Shown piece by piece: positions 18,684 through 27,177 of a stretch of DNA of 64,000 nucleotides. The stretch is from Macrococcus brunensis. GTDB lineage: Bacteria; Bacillota; Bacilli; Staphylococcales; Staphylococcaceae. The stretch is taken from contig NZ_SCWA01000005.1 in NCBI RefSeq assembly GCF_004359615.1, positions 1 to 64,000 of the forward strand. Direction: 5' to 3'. The notes beneath the pieces were generated by a model that made no database searches, was not told the DNA's origin, and saw only the letters and a list, made by a program, of their open reading frames with translations. Every line of letters begins with the position of its first letter. The stretch's first letter is position 1. The translations under genes and the position numbers were made by a program.

Positions 18684-18702
18684 ACCTTAAACTTTCCTTA
18701 AA
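18684..18702 (-). repeat. Right copy of the 19-bp inverted repeat
   Basis: Read on the minus strand it is TTTAAGGAAAGTTTAAGGT, one base different from 18036-18054. It lies upstream of the transporter remnant and also upstream of the gene at 18766, so it could be an operator for either. Confidence 0.6.
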
Positions 18703-18765
18703 AATCCAGTACTTTATATTAAATGTAAATATAATGATTTATAATGCAGGTAAGGAGGCTTGGAG

Positions 18766-19125
18766 ATGATTAAAAAAATTGAACGTCACCCGTGGTTATT
18801 TGTCAGTGCGTGGATAATCCCATATCTCTTATTTGGTCTGCCTTCTTACCAGTCACAGCATGCCTGGCTGAAGATATTCATTTATATTTTACTGTCACTC
18901 GTCTTCACGTATTTCTATTTTAACTGGAACGTCGATGAAGTCGAACTGAACGAGGCACTGAACAAAGAGATAAAAAAGACTGGCTTATCTAAGCAGCAGC
19001 TCTGGTCTTATACTGGATTGAATGCTTACATTATAACGCCTGCTGAAAAAGAAGGTTATACCTTTTTTATGGATAAAGCTGACAAGAAGCGTCTGCTGAA
19101 AAAGTTAAAAGCTTATAATCAATAA
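18766..19125 (+). CDS. Small two-helix membrane protein, hypothetical
   Basis: The 119-residue protein has two membrane segments (about 10-25 and 34-52), then a cytosolic charged tail of about 65 residues rich in Lys and Glu. I do not recognise the family. AAGGAGG lies 7 bases before ATG 18766, which decides the start over a TTG 6 bases upstream. A TATAAT is present at 18740-18745. It is a single gene between the transporter remnant and the phosphatase gene. Confidence 0.7.
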   Translation: MIKKIERHPWLFVSAWIIPYLLFGLPSYQSQHAWLKIFIYILLSLVFTYFYFNWNVDEVELNEALNKEIKKTGLSKQQLWSYTGLNAYIITPAEKEGYTFFMDKADKKRLLKKLKAYNQ

Positions 19126-19188
19126 GTCATAGTTTTTTTCATTCTTTAAGTGGTAAAATAAAAGCACTACTTTAGAGGGTGATAGACA

Positions 19189-19836
19189 ATGGAATATTTT
19201 ATCGTGGGTGATGTCCATGGCTGTTTTTATACACTGAAGAGGTTGCTTCAATACTGGGACAGCGATCATCAGAAATTGATTTTTGTCGGAGACTATATCA
19301 ATAAAGGGCAACATTCCCACAAAGTTGTGGAGCTCATCAGAACGCTGCAGCACAAGTATCCAGGTACAATCTGCATAAAAGGAAATCATGAATATGAAAT
19401 GGTTCAGTATATTGAGCAACATGTGCCGATACAAGACATAAAAGAAAATTTTCGTCATACGCTTTCTCAGTATGACCTTAAAGATAAGTACCGGGACGAT
19501 CTTAAATGGATGAAGAGTCTGCCGTTATATTATGAAGATGATGTCGTCTATGTCACACATGCAGGTGTCAATTGGCTCGGGCTGCGTAAGTTTAAGGAAA
19601 ATTCAGGCTGGAGTGTGCTCAGATATCGCGGACGACTGAAGAATATGAAGAAACTGCAGGTTTTTGGTCATACACCGACTGAGTCCAAACATGCAGAATA
19701 CAGCAAGAAGTATAACAGTCTTAACATTGATAGTGGGGCTGGTAACTTCGATAACATGACAGCTGTTCTAATCAGTGAATCGGGTAAAATCAAGAAAGTC
19801 TATACAGAGAATGTCAAAAAAGAGGACTATCACTAG
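19189..19836 (+). CDS. Metallophosphoesterase, PPP-type protein phosphatase-like
   Basis: This 215-residue calcineurin-like enzyme shows the metal-ligand motifs in order: GDVHG (residues 7-11), GDYINKG, GNHE, then THAG and a late GHTP. The compact size and motif set fit bacterial PPP-family serine/threonine phosphatases or diadenosine tetraphosphatases (PrpE/ApaH-like). The substrate cannot be told from sequence. GAGGGTGA precedes the ATG. The gene is convergent with the LtrA gene; the stop codons overlap at 19833-19836 inside a shared terminator hairpin. Confidence 0.85.
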   Translation: MEYFIVGDVHGCFYTLKRLLQYWDSDHQKLIFVGDYINKGQHSHKVVELIRTLQHKYPGTICIKGNHEYEMVQYIEQHVPIQDIKENFRHTLSQYDLKDKYRDDLKWMKSLPLYYEDDVVYVTHAGVNWLGLRKFKENSGWSVLRYRGRLKNMKKLQVFGHTPTESKHAEYSKKYNSLNIDSGAGNFDNMTAVLISESGKIKKVYTENVKKEDYH

Positions 19837-19844
19837 TCCTCTTT
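19819..19844. terminator. Shared bidirectional terminator, phosphatase and LtrA genes
   Basis: AAAGAGGACTA pairs perfectly with TAGTCCTCTTT. The hairpin covers both stop codons. Confidence 0.85.
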
Positions 19845-20993
19845 CTGTATGTCTGGATGTTTCTTTTTATAAATATATAAGTAAATGAAGAAGATAAGGG
19901 TAGTGGTCACCGCGCCTGTGATGGTCAGCGTGTAAGCCATATGTCTTGTGATATAGGCAATAATAAAGCTGATGATGAGGATAACGGGAATAATGATGCG
20001 GAGCGTGCGGTCACTTGTGAACTTCTCATGTGAATACTGAAGTGTCAGAATCATACCTGCATAAAAGAACGCAAAAGCCGCATGCATCAGTTGAATCTTA
20101 AATGAATCTTCGACAGGTTCTTTTGCATTCAATACAAGTGATGCATTAAGCATCCCTAAACCGATAATCATCAGAAAATGAGCAATTGTCATCGTCAAAC
20201 CTGAAGAATAGTTCTCCTGCTGAATTAATCGGTTAGACTTCAGCCAGTAGGCACCGAAAAGTGAGATGATTGTCATAAATAAAATAGGATAGCTGAAATG
20301 CAGGTGTTTGATATCAAAGATTTTAGTGAGTCCTATGATAGCTTCACCGAACATAATGATGATAAGTAGTGAATAACGTTCTGACAGATGAGGAACATTC
20401 ACACCTGACAGCTGAATTCTTTTTCTGAAAGGCATGGGTAACAGACTGGCTGTCAGAATAGCTGCGATAAAGAAAACATACATCAGTGGACCTGATACAA
20501 ATATAGCGGTTAATGCGAGAGCAGCACTGATAAGCATGTTTATACCGAATAGTTTAGCAGCAAAGCGGTCATGCGGCAGAATTTTATCTTTTAATGCCAG
20601 AAAAAACTGCAGGCTGGTACTGAAGAAAAGAATGGCTACACAAATATTAATAGGGTCAAACACTGCATTCATCTCACCTTTTAAGCTGATGGCCAGAAAG
20701 ATAGCGATGAACATGTTGAACAGCAGGAAAAATATATCTTTCGCACGAATCAGCCCGAAACGATTAGTATAAGTCGTCTGATAAGACCAGACTGTGTAGA
20801 AAACGAGCGTCATCATAAAATATTTGATAAAATTTAGCAGAGGAATATCACCGTTTTCTGTATACAGAATGGTGTGGGAAATCTGTGAAATTGCATAGAC
20901 AAAGACCAGATCATAAAAAAGCTCTGACAGATCGACCGCTTTTTTATCCTCTTTATGTCTATCAGTTAAGTCTTCGAATAATTGTTCTTCCAT
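19833..20993 (-). CDS. LtrA family membrane protein
   Basis: This 386-residue polytopic membrane protein has at least ten hydrophobic segments. The N-terminal signature VDLSELFYDLVFVYAISQ is diagnostic of the low-temperature-requirement A (LtrA) family, with SERYSLLIIIMFGEAIIGL in the middle as in the family. Biochemical function is unknown. AAAGGAG precedes the ATG at 20991-20993. The gene stands alone between two terminators. Confidence 0.88.
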   Translation of the reverse strand: MEEQLFEDLTDRHKEDKKAVDLSELFYDLVFVYAISQISHTILYTENGDIPLLNFIKYFMMTLVFYTVWSYQTTYTNRFGLIRAKDIFFLLFNMFIAIFLAISLKGEMNAVFDPINICVAILFFSTSLQFFLALKDKILPHDRFAAKLFGINMLISAALALTAIFVSGPLMYVFFIAAILTASLLPMPFRKRIQLSGVNVPHLSERYSLLIIIMFGEAIIGLTKIFDIKHLHFSYPILFMTIISLFGAYWLKSNRLIQQENYSSGLTMTIAHFLMIIGLGMLNASLVLNAKEPVEDSFKIQLMHAAFAFFYAGMILTLQYSHEKFTSDRTLRIIIPVILIISFIIAYITRHMAYTLTITGAVTTTLIFFIYLYIYKKKHPDIQKED

Positions 20994-21016
20994 GTAAGTC
21001 TCCTTTAAAAAGTGAT

Positions 21017-21043
21017 AAAAAAAATCAGCCGCAGCTGATTTTT
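21017..21043. terminator. Terminator of the 21042 gene
   Basis: AAAATCAGC pairs with GCTGATTTT around CGCA, with T-runs on both sides. It overlaps the stop codon of the small minus-strand gene. Confidence 0.8.
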
Positions 21044-21272
21044 ATAGTTCTTCAATGCCTTGTGGTGCAAGTTTGATGATTTTATTGACATTGATAGAAG
21101 AGAAATCATCTTGTTCTTTAATGGTCAGGAAACCATTCGCATCGCGACCCAATTTAGCGATAAAGTTATTGAAAGTGATGGTTTCATTTGTTGTCACACG
21201 TTCAAAATGATGGACGATCACGTTATCTTCCATCAATACTTCAATCTTTAAATACTGATTGCTTTCAGACAT
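21042..21272 (-). CDS. Conserved small protein, 76 residues
   Basis: A soluble acidic protein with no membrane segment or known motif. The predicted strands alternate (YLKIEVLMEDNVIVHHFERV). AAAGGAG lies 7 bases before the ATG at 21270-21272. I do not recognise a function. It diverges from the FAD oxidoreductase gene. Confidence 0.7.
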   Translation of the reverse strand: MSESNQYLKIEVLMEDNVIVHHFERVTTNETITFNNFIAKLGRDANGFLTIKEQDDFSSINVNKIIKLAPQGIEEL

Positions 21273-21365
21273 GAGAAAAGCTCCTTTATTAATTGGTTTT
21301 ATAAATTACTATTCTTTACCCGTCTCACATGTTTTTACACATACTATCAGGAAGAAGGGGTTTTT

Positions 21366-22559
21366 ATGCTGCATAACGGGAAATTATTCTGGCCACAGAC
21401 GTTTAAGGGGAACGATTATCCATCACTCGACGCCTCTATTCAGTGCGAGGTATTAATTATTGGAGGCGGTATGAGCGGGGCGCTTAGTGCGTATACATTC
21501 GCACAGGCCGGCTATCAGACAGTGCTGATTGATAAAGGAAGGATTGCAGCAGAAAGTTCAGCTGCAAATACAGGGCTACTCCAGTACATGAGTGATAAGT
21601 CACTCCATGAATGTATCGAAGACTTCGGTGCTGAAGCGGCTTATCATTTCTATCGTCAGTCTTATGAAGGAATGACGCATATTGAAGCGTTATGCAGTGA
21701 ACTGCCGGGTGACGTGCAGTTTATTAAACGTGAAAGTGTGCTCTATGCATCGAGAAAGAAAGATGCCAAGTTTCTGAAAAAAGAATATATCACGCTCAGA
21801 AAATACGGTTTTCCTTGTCAGCTGCTGGACAGACATGAACTGATGACGCGTTATGAAATTGAAGCAGAAGGTGCACTCATCACTTATGAAGATGCAGAGA
21901 TTAATCCTTATGTCTTCATTCAGCGCCTGCTGGAGAAAGCTGTGAATGAATTCGGTCTACAAATCTATACAGATACTGAATTGTTGAGATGGCGAACGAA
22001 GCAGGGAAAAGTGGTCTGCCGAACTGCTGGTGGCACCCGGGTAACGGCGGACCATGCTATCTATGCAGGTGGTTACGCAGACAATCATTTTGTCAAGAAA
22101 ATCAAAAAAAGAAAATTGATAAGATCATATGCGATCGTCACGAAACCGGTAGAGCAACTCTGGCCGAGAAAGGCGATGCTCTGGGAGACAGCACGACCTT
22201 ATCTTTATATACGGCATGCACAAGAGAATCGAATCGTTGTCGGTGGTCTGGATGATAATAAGAAACAGGTTCCTGGTAAATGGCGTATTAACCGGAAGAC
22301 TAGACAGCTGAAACGTGAATTCGAGTATATTTTTCCGCATATTCAGATTGAGATTGATGCGCGATATGGTGCAAGATTCGGTGAGACGAAAGACGGACTG
22401 CCATTTATCGGTGAAGTACCAGGTAAAAAGAATTGCTATATGCTTCTCGGATATGGCGGGAACGGCACGGTCTATTCAGCGTTCGGCAGCAGGATGCTGC
22501 TGGACATGGTGCGCGGAAGACGCACGCAAATGCAGCAGATTTTCAGGTTGAATAGATAA
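21366..22559 (+). CDS. FAD-dependent oxidoreductase (DAO family)
   Basis: The 397-residue flavoenzyme has an N-terminal dinucleotide-binding fold VLIIGGGMSGALSAY (GGGMSG at 33-38) followed by SSAANTGLLQY, as in amino-acid or amine oxidases of the D-amino-acid oxidase group, and a C-terminal FAD-contact region GLPFIGEVPG...GYGGNGTVYS. The substrate is unknown. AGAAGGGG precedes the ATG. Its stop overlaps the start of the NERD-domain gene (TAATG), so the two are co-translated. Confidence 0.85.
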   Translation: MLHNGKLFWPQTFKGNDYPSLDASIQCEVLIIGGGMSGALSAYTFAQAGYQTVLIDKGRIAAESSAANTGLLQYMSDKSLHECIEDFGAEAAYHFYRQSYEGMTHIEALCSELPGDVQFIKRESVLYASRKKDAKFLKKEYITLRKYGFPCQLLDRHELMTRYEIEAEGALITYEDAEINPYVFIQRLLEKAVNEFGLQIYTDTELLRWRTKQGKVVCRTAGGTRVTADHAIYAGGYADNHFVKKIKKRKLIRSYAIVTKPVEQLWPRKAMLWETARPYLYIRHAQENRIVVGGLDDNKKQVPGKWRINRKTRQLKREFEYIFPHIQIEIDARYGARFGETKDGLPFIGEVPGKKNCYMLLGYGGNGTVYSAFGSRMLLDMVRGRRTQMQQIFRLNR

Positions 22560-23461
22560 TGATTTTGAAGACAGCTGTTCAGGATAAATTGAACTATTAC
22601 TTGTCTCTGCAGGAACGTTGTATGCTGGATGAAAGTCAGCGTTCTGATTTCGTGCGGACGGAGCTCGGGTATAGTGGCGAGCAGTCTTTTGTGGAAATGG
22701 TCGGTGATTACGGGGTCATTCTATGGGACGCGACTTTGTCTGCACCGTATTTAGGCAGTGCACAGTTTGATGTATTACTGATTACAGGCAGTAAGATTAT
22801 CCACTATGACATCAAAAATTTTAAAGGACAGTTCAGGTTTGCAGGTGGGCGGCTGGTTTCAAGTTATAACCGACAATATGATAACCCGAAACATCAGCTG
22901 GAGCGTGCACATTCTATACTTGAACGGCTCATGCAGCAGTCAGGATATACGGGTAAAGTAGAGAGTTACTTAGTCTTTATCAATGAGCATTTTCATGTGA
23001 GTGGTGCTTTAGATGACAGCTGGTTGATGCGAGGACAGTTGCAGGAACATTTTAAAAGATATAAGAAGAGTGTTGTGCAGGAGTATCAACTGGAAATCGG
23101 CAGGTTATTGATGGATTATAATCAGCCGTTTGATCATCTGAATCAACCTATTAGAGTGCCTTTTTCAGAAGTGCAGCCAGGGGTGAGATGCCCCGAGTGC
23201 AGAAGGCTTGTGCGAATCGACTTTAATGGGAAAATTTATCATGAATGTGAGAAGTGTCGTGAATCTGTGAAGGTGACGGAGATGCTGAGAGCAAGTTTGG
23301 ACGAATTATATTATGTAAAGGGAGAACCATTTACTTATCGTGAGGCGATGGAGTGGTGCGGTCATCCTTCAAGATCGACACTTCAGCGTCTGTTGAATCA
23401 GCATTTTATCAAGTCAGGCCATACAAAAGGGGCGACGTACAGTTTGAGGGAAAAGAAATAG
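22559..23461 (+). CDS. NERD-domain protein with zinc ribbon and C-terminal helix-turn-helix (paralogue 1)
   Basis: The 300-residue protein has three parts: an N-terminal NERD (nuclease-related) domain, about 40-150, with GEQSFVEMVGDYG, AQFDVLLITGSKIIHYDIKNFKGQF; a four-Cys ribbon (CPECRRL...CEKC, about 218-240); and a C-terminal helix-turn-helix (about 255-290, YREAMEWCGHPSRSTLQRLL). The D-x-L and D-I-K-N-F residues fit the restriction-like catalytic core (D...DxK variant). A second copy with the same architecture is at 51371-52264. It is coupled to the FAD oxidoreductase gene. Directly downstream lie two palindromic repeats (23465-23533). Function is unknown; a DNA-binding nuclease acting on the palindromes is inference. 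Confidence 0.82.
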   Translation: MILKTAVQDKLNYYLSLQERCMLDESQRSDFVRTELGYSGEQSFVEMVGDYGVILWDATLSAPYLGSAQFDVLLITGSKIIHYDIKNFKGQFRFAGGRLVSSYNRQYDNPKHQLERAHSILERLMQQSGYTGKVESYLVFINEHFHVSGALDDSWLMRGQLQEHFKRYKKSVVQEYQLEIGRLLMDYNQPFDHLNQPIRVPFSEVQPGVRCPECRRLVRIDFNGKIYHECEKCRESVKVTEMLRASLDELYYVKGEPFTYREAMEWCGHPSRSTLQRLLNQHFIKSGHTKGATYSLREKK

Positions 23462-23464
23462 GAG

Positions 23465-23533
23465 TTGGTGCAAAAACAGCTAATTGCACCAAGTCTCAGG
23501 GAAAGCTGGCGCAAAAACAGCTAATTGCACCAA
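23465..23533. repeat. Two tandem palindromes directly after the NERD gene (array A)
   Basis: Unit 1: TTGGTGCAA (23465-23473), ten bases, TTGCACCAA (23484-23492), a perfect 9-bp inverted repeat. Unit 2 starts 41 bp later (23506) with CTGGCGCAA and ends TTGCACCAA. The loop AAACAGCTAA is identical in both. In the second unit the changed base keeps a G-U pair if read from the minus strand. The intervening 13 bp are not conserved. There is no T-run, so these are not ordinary terminators. Confidence 0.8.
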
Positions 23534-23566
23534 GTTTAAGCCACATCAAAGGAGTCAACGATTGTT

Positions 23567-24070
23567 ATGCCGAACAAACTGCAGAAAGAAGTCAATCAAC
23601 TTTATTACGGCGAAGGTCTATCAGGAGTAGGATTTCTGCTGCTATGGTTCGGCACGGCACTCTTTAAGCCGGAGACGCGCGTTTTCCTCCTCAGTCCTGC
23701 GACGTTTTTTTCTGTCCTCAATATTAGCCTGATACTACTGACAGGGAGTTATTTCTGGGGCATCATGAAGCACCATGTAGATAGGAGGAAGAAGCTTGTT
23801 CTCACAGATCATCAGACCCAAAGATTCAGACTCCTTCAAATATTCATCATAGTCATGATAATCATATCGACAATCGCGATCCTCGTCACCCTGCCCCATT
23901 CGCATGATATGTGGCTGCTGATTGCTTTAACTTATATCTTTATGTGGCTCGAATATATCAATTACTTTCACATCCGCCTCTCTTATTTGACCTCTAGAGA
24001 ATTCAAGCAGCTCGTGATAAAACGCAAGCTGACAGCGTCTCATCTCCGCCGTGCTATCAAAAACAAATAG
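23567..24070 (+). CDS. Four-helix membrane protein, hypothetical
   Basis: A 167-residue protein with four hydrophobic segments (about 20-36, 43-62, 83-103, 110-128) and basic tails at both ends. No family recognised. AAAGGAG lies 12 bases before ATG 23567, a slightly long spacing. It lies between the NERD gene and its palindromes and the HelD-like gene. Confidence 0.65.
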   Translation: MPNKLQKEVNQLYYGEGLSGVGFLLLWFGTALFKPETRVFLLSPATFFSVLNISLILLTGSYFWGIMKHHVDRRKKLVLTDHQTQRFRLLQIFIIVMIIISTIAILVTLPHSHDMWLLIALTYIFMWLEYINYFHIRLSYLTSREFKQLVIKRKLTASHLRRAIKNK

Positions 24071-24126
24071 GTTTACATTTCGCGTGGATTCGCTAAACTT
24101 ATCATACGCGAAAAAAGGAGGACGTT

Positions 24127-26178
24127 ATGGTCTCTAAAAAACAAGAAGCGCTACATTTAGAAGGCGTCAAAAGCCTGATTGATATTATACACAACGAATT
24201 ATCTGGAGAACTTGAGAAAACGACAGGAGAACTCATTGAGGAGCGTCGTTTCGCACTGGAAGAACTCGGTACAGAAATCTCAGATGACGCACAGATTGAG
24301 TACTCACAGGTGCTCCCGTCACTGAAATTTCAGGAGGAACTGCAAGTCAGCAGACAGGATGTCAGAAATAGTCTCGGCAAGATGAAGGACAGACCATACT
24401 TTGGCGCAGTGACGATTGATGATGCTGACGCAGGCACTGAGAAACTCTATATCGGTCTGAACAGTCTGAAAGATCCATCAACACGCGACCTCATTATCTA
24501 CGACTGGCGAACACCTATTGCCTCTGCTTATTACGCGAATCACCTGGGAAATGTGGACTACGAAGTACCGACAGTCGGTATGCAGTCTGTCGATGTTAAA
24601 GAGCGCATTCAGCTGGTCATCGAGCACGGAGAACTGCTGGATGTCTTTGACTCGGAACTTTATATCGGTGACGATGCATTGCAGCATCTCCTGGTCGATA
24701 CAGCGAAAGACAAGATTAAATCCATCGTGACAACAATCCAGGAAGACCAGAACCGGATTATCCGTCAGAATTCAGCGCAGGATCTTCTTGTGCTTGGCCC
24801 GCCGGGAAGTGGAAAGACATCGATTGCGATGCAGCGTATTGCTTACTTACTCTATCTGCATCGTCACAAAATGAATGCAGATAACATGCTGTTCATCACG
24901 CCGAATGAAATGTTCGGCGATTATATCGCAGAAGTACTGCCGGAGCTTGGTGAAGCGTCTATCAATGCCATGCCTTTTTACCGGCTGCATGATAAGTTAA
25001 GACGCAGCTATAAATTTGAGACGCTCTTCCAGCACATTGAACGCATGCGAAAGTCAGACGACACGACTGCCTTTCAATTGAAGTCTTCTCCGCGTCTGCT
25101 TGATGCCATCAACATGCATGTCAGTCAACTAGCCGAGAAAGGTATTAAATTCCGGACTATTAAAATTAAGGATGACTATTTTGCGACCTCAGAGGAACTG
25201 ACAGAACTCTTCTACGGTAAATTTAAAGACTCACCGATTGATACCCGTCTGAAGAAGATTCAAGTGGAGCTCTGGCCGCGTTACCAGGAAGTGCTGAACA
25301 AAGCGATTAAAGAACGGACAAAGGCACTGAAGAAAGTGACCCGTTATATCGGAACGGACGAGGAACTTGAAAGACAGGCAAAGCAGGAGAAGACGAAGCA
25401 GTTTCGTGTCATCAGAAATTATATTCAGCGTCTGGAATTCGTCAATGTCGAAAAAATCTATCTGGACATTCTGCATAAACTGGATAAAACAGTTCGTCAG
25501 ATGACGCTCGAGTCGCTTAGGGCGAAACAATTAAACTACGAGGATATTGCACCGCTCTTACTTTTGACGATAAAAGTGAAAGGACTTGAGCGGGAGCCGA
25601 AGATTCAGCATCTCATTATTGATGAAGTGCAGGACTACAGTCCAGTGCAGCTTGCTGCAATCTCCGCAGTATTTCCGAACGCACGAAAGACGATGCTTGG
25701 TGACCGTAATCAGCTGGTTCATCCAGTTATCAGTAGTCAGGTGACAGGGGAAGCCATTGAACTCACTAAATCATACCGGTCAACGGTTGAAATCACGGAT
25801 TTCACGAAGACGCTGATCGGCAATGAGACGACTCAGTCTCTCGGTGTACACGGCGATCCGGTTGAGGAGCTCTCTTACAGTGACTTCAAGATGAAGCTTG
25901 CTGAACTTAAGTCAGACAGTGTCGCGATTATTGCACGGGACGCAGCCCATGCAAGAGACATAGCAGATGATCTGTCAGCCGTCACATTACTTACTCACGA
26001 CCAATATACGTTCACAAAAGGGAAGATTTTGATGCCGAACTATATGTCAAAAGGCTTTGAGTTCACGCATGTCTTTATACTGGATTATGACCTTTATGAT
26101 GCTCACAAAGATCAATATCTTTTATATACTGTGGCATCGCGTGCGACGAGACATCTTTATTTAGTGGAGGCAGAGTAA
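24127..26178 (+). CDS. HelD-like superfamily 1 ATPase/helicase
   Basis: The 683-residue protein has a charged coiled N-terminus, Walker A GPPGSGKTS at 224-232, Walker B-like LIIDEVQDYSP, and later motifs GDRNQL and SYRST. This is the UvrD/Rep-type helicase fold of HelD (B. subtilis, 774 residues), which in Firmicutes removes stalled RNA polymerase from DNA. The domain order and length agree, but some staphylococcal relatives are annotated only as DNA helicase IV. AAGGAGG precedes the ATG. The next gene overlaps its stop. Confidence 0.82.
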   Translation: MVSKKQEALHLEGVKSLIDIIHNELSGELEKTTGELIEERRFALEELGTEISDDAQIEYSQVLPSLKFQEELQVSRQDVRNSLGKMKDRPYFGAVTIDDADAGTEKLYIGLNSLKDPSTRDLIIYDWRTPIASAYYANHLGNVDYEVPTVGMQSVDVKERIQLVIEHGELLDVFDSELYIGDDALQHLLVDTAKDKIKSIVTTIQEDQNRIIRQNSAQDLLVLGPPGSGKTSIAMQRIAYLLYLHRHKMNADNMLFITPNEMFGDYIAEVLPELGEASINAMPFYRLHDKLRRSYKFETLFQHIERMRKSDDTTAFQLKSSPRLLDAINMHVSQLAEKGIKFRTIKIKDDYFATSEELTELFYGKFKDSPIDTRLKKIQVELWPRYQEVLNKAIKERTKALKKVTRYIGTDEELERQAKQEKTKQFRVIRNYIQRLEFVNVEKIYLDILHKLDKTVRQMTLESLRAKQLNYEDIAPLLLLTIKVKGLEREPKIQHLIIDEVQDYSPVQLAAISAVFPNARKTMLGDRNQLVHPVISSQVTGEAIELTKSYRSTVEITDFTKTLIGNETTQSLGVHGDPVEELSYSDFKMKLAELKSDSVAIIARDAAHARDIADDLSAVTLLTHDQYTFTKGKILMPNYMSKGFEFTHVFILDYDLYDAHKDQYLLYTVASRATRHLYLVEAE

Positions 26179-26639
26179 TGAATGAAATCATGAATCAGAT
26201 CAGCTGGCAGATTGAAAGTCTGAAACAGTTGTTCCGCCGCGTCAGCTTTTTCTCGATGGAACAGGAAATTTATCCGGGGGGCCGCACATGCCAGGAACTG
26301 CTCAATCATATCGTCTTACTCCCTGAAGCGGATTACAGACTCAGCCAGGGCGCATCAAAGGAAGAGATAGACCAGTTCACGCATTACTGGCAGAAAGAAC
26401 TGACATCAACAGAGATGCTTGAAGCACGTCTTGACCTGAGCTTCAGTATTTTAAAGGATGCCTATAAAGAGCTGGAACCAGAAGAACTAATGGTCAAGAC
26501 AACAAGCTACTGGGGAGCAAAGTATAATCAGAAAGAATGGCTGCTTGTTATTCTGACGCATCTCAGCCATCATCGTAGTCAGCTCTATACGTTTCTGAAG
26601 ACAGAAGGCGAGCAGATAGACGTGAAACTGTTCGAGTAA
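26178..26639 (+). CDS. DinB-like four-helix protein
   Basis: This 153-residue soluble helical protein has the DinB/YfiT-type pattern: a first His in LLNHIVLLPEADYRL and a late HLSHHRSQLY, which together form a metal site in this fold. Members include thiol transferases and proteins of unknown role. Its ATG overlaps the stop of the HelD-like gene (TAATG), so it is co-expressed. Confidence 0.7.
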   Translation: MNEIMNQISWQIESLKQLFRRVSFFSMEQEIYPGGRTCQELLNHIVLLPEADYRLSQGASKEEIDQFTHYWQKELTSTEMLEARLDLSFSILKDAYKELEPEELMVKTTSYWGAKYNQKEWLLVILTHLSHHRSQLYTFLKTEGEQIDVKLFE

Positions 26640-26676
26640 AGTTGTGTTTTTTGACACAGTTCTTATCTCATTTGGG

Positions 26677-26685
26677 TGCTATAAT
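26677..26685 (+). promoter_or_regulatory. Extended -10 promoter of the GNAT gene
   Basis: TGCTATAAT is a perfect TGn-TATAAT. A TTGACA occurs at 26651-26656 but is 23 bp away, too far to be its -35. Confidence 0.65.
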
Positions 26686-26702
26686 CATGAAGAGGTGGCG
26701 CT

Positions 26703-27149
26703 ATGGTATGTGATAAGCTGCAGACAGAACGGCTGATCATCAGGCCGTTAGATCAGAATTTAATCAATGAAATGGGAACAGAATATAATCAGCATCAACG
26801 TTTCTTCCAGCACCTGCAGAAACTGGCGATTGATCCAACGTTAAAAGGCTGGGATGCATGGATCGTACAGCTGAAGGACGGGACTTATATCGGGGATATC
26901 GGCTTTAAAGGGAAACCGAATCAGTATCAGGAGATTGAAGTCGGATATGGGTTTGAAGAAGCATACCGTGGTCATGGCTATGCGACTGAAAGTGTAGGTG
27001 CACTTATCAATTATGTACGCGCCAGCAATCCTGAACTGACGATTAAAGCAGAATGTCTCAAGGAAAATAAAGCATCAATTAAAGTACTCCAGAAGCTAGG
27101 ATTTCATCAAGTTTATGAAGATGATGTCATGTATTACTGGAAAAAATAA
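26703..27149 (+). CDS. GNAT family N-acetyltransferase
   Basis: The 148-residue enzyme has the GNAT acetyl-CoA loop in EAYRGHGYATESVGAL and the C-terminal motif NKASIKVLQKLGF, as in the RimJ/RimL branch. It begins LQTERLIIRPL, typical of that branch. The acceptor is unknown. GAGGTGG lies before the ATG. Confidence 0.85.
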   Translation: MVCDKLQTERLIIRPLDQNLINEMGTEYNQHQRFFQHLQKLAIDPTLKGWDAWIVQLKDGTYIGDIGFKGKPNQYQEIEVGYGFEEAYRGHGYATESVGALINYVRASNPELTIKAECLKENKASIKVLQKLGFHQVYEDDVMYYWKK

Positions 27150-27177
27150 AGCCGGCCCTAGGGCCGGTTTTTATTTT
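27141..27177. terminator. Bidirectional terminator, GNAT and thioredoxin-like genes
   Basis: The 16-bp palindrome CCGGCCCTAGGGCCGG (27152-27167) lies between an A-run and a T-run, between convergent genes. Confidence 0.85.

Noticed and set aside
23465-23533. Palindromes after the first NERD gene as plain terminators
   Set aside because: No T-run follows either unit, the loops are identical, and two copies occur with a regular period.
23353-23667. Plus-strand frame across the NERD gene end and array A
   Set aside because: It reads through the palindromes in a frame different from the NERD gene, has no ribosome site, and gives a low-quality sequence.
26651-26685. Standard promoter TTGACA/TATAAT before the GNAT gene
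   Set aside because: The spacing is 23 bp, too long; an extended -10 promoter explains the site better.
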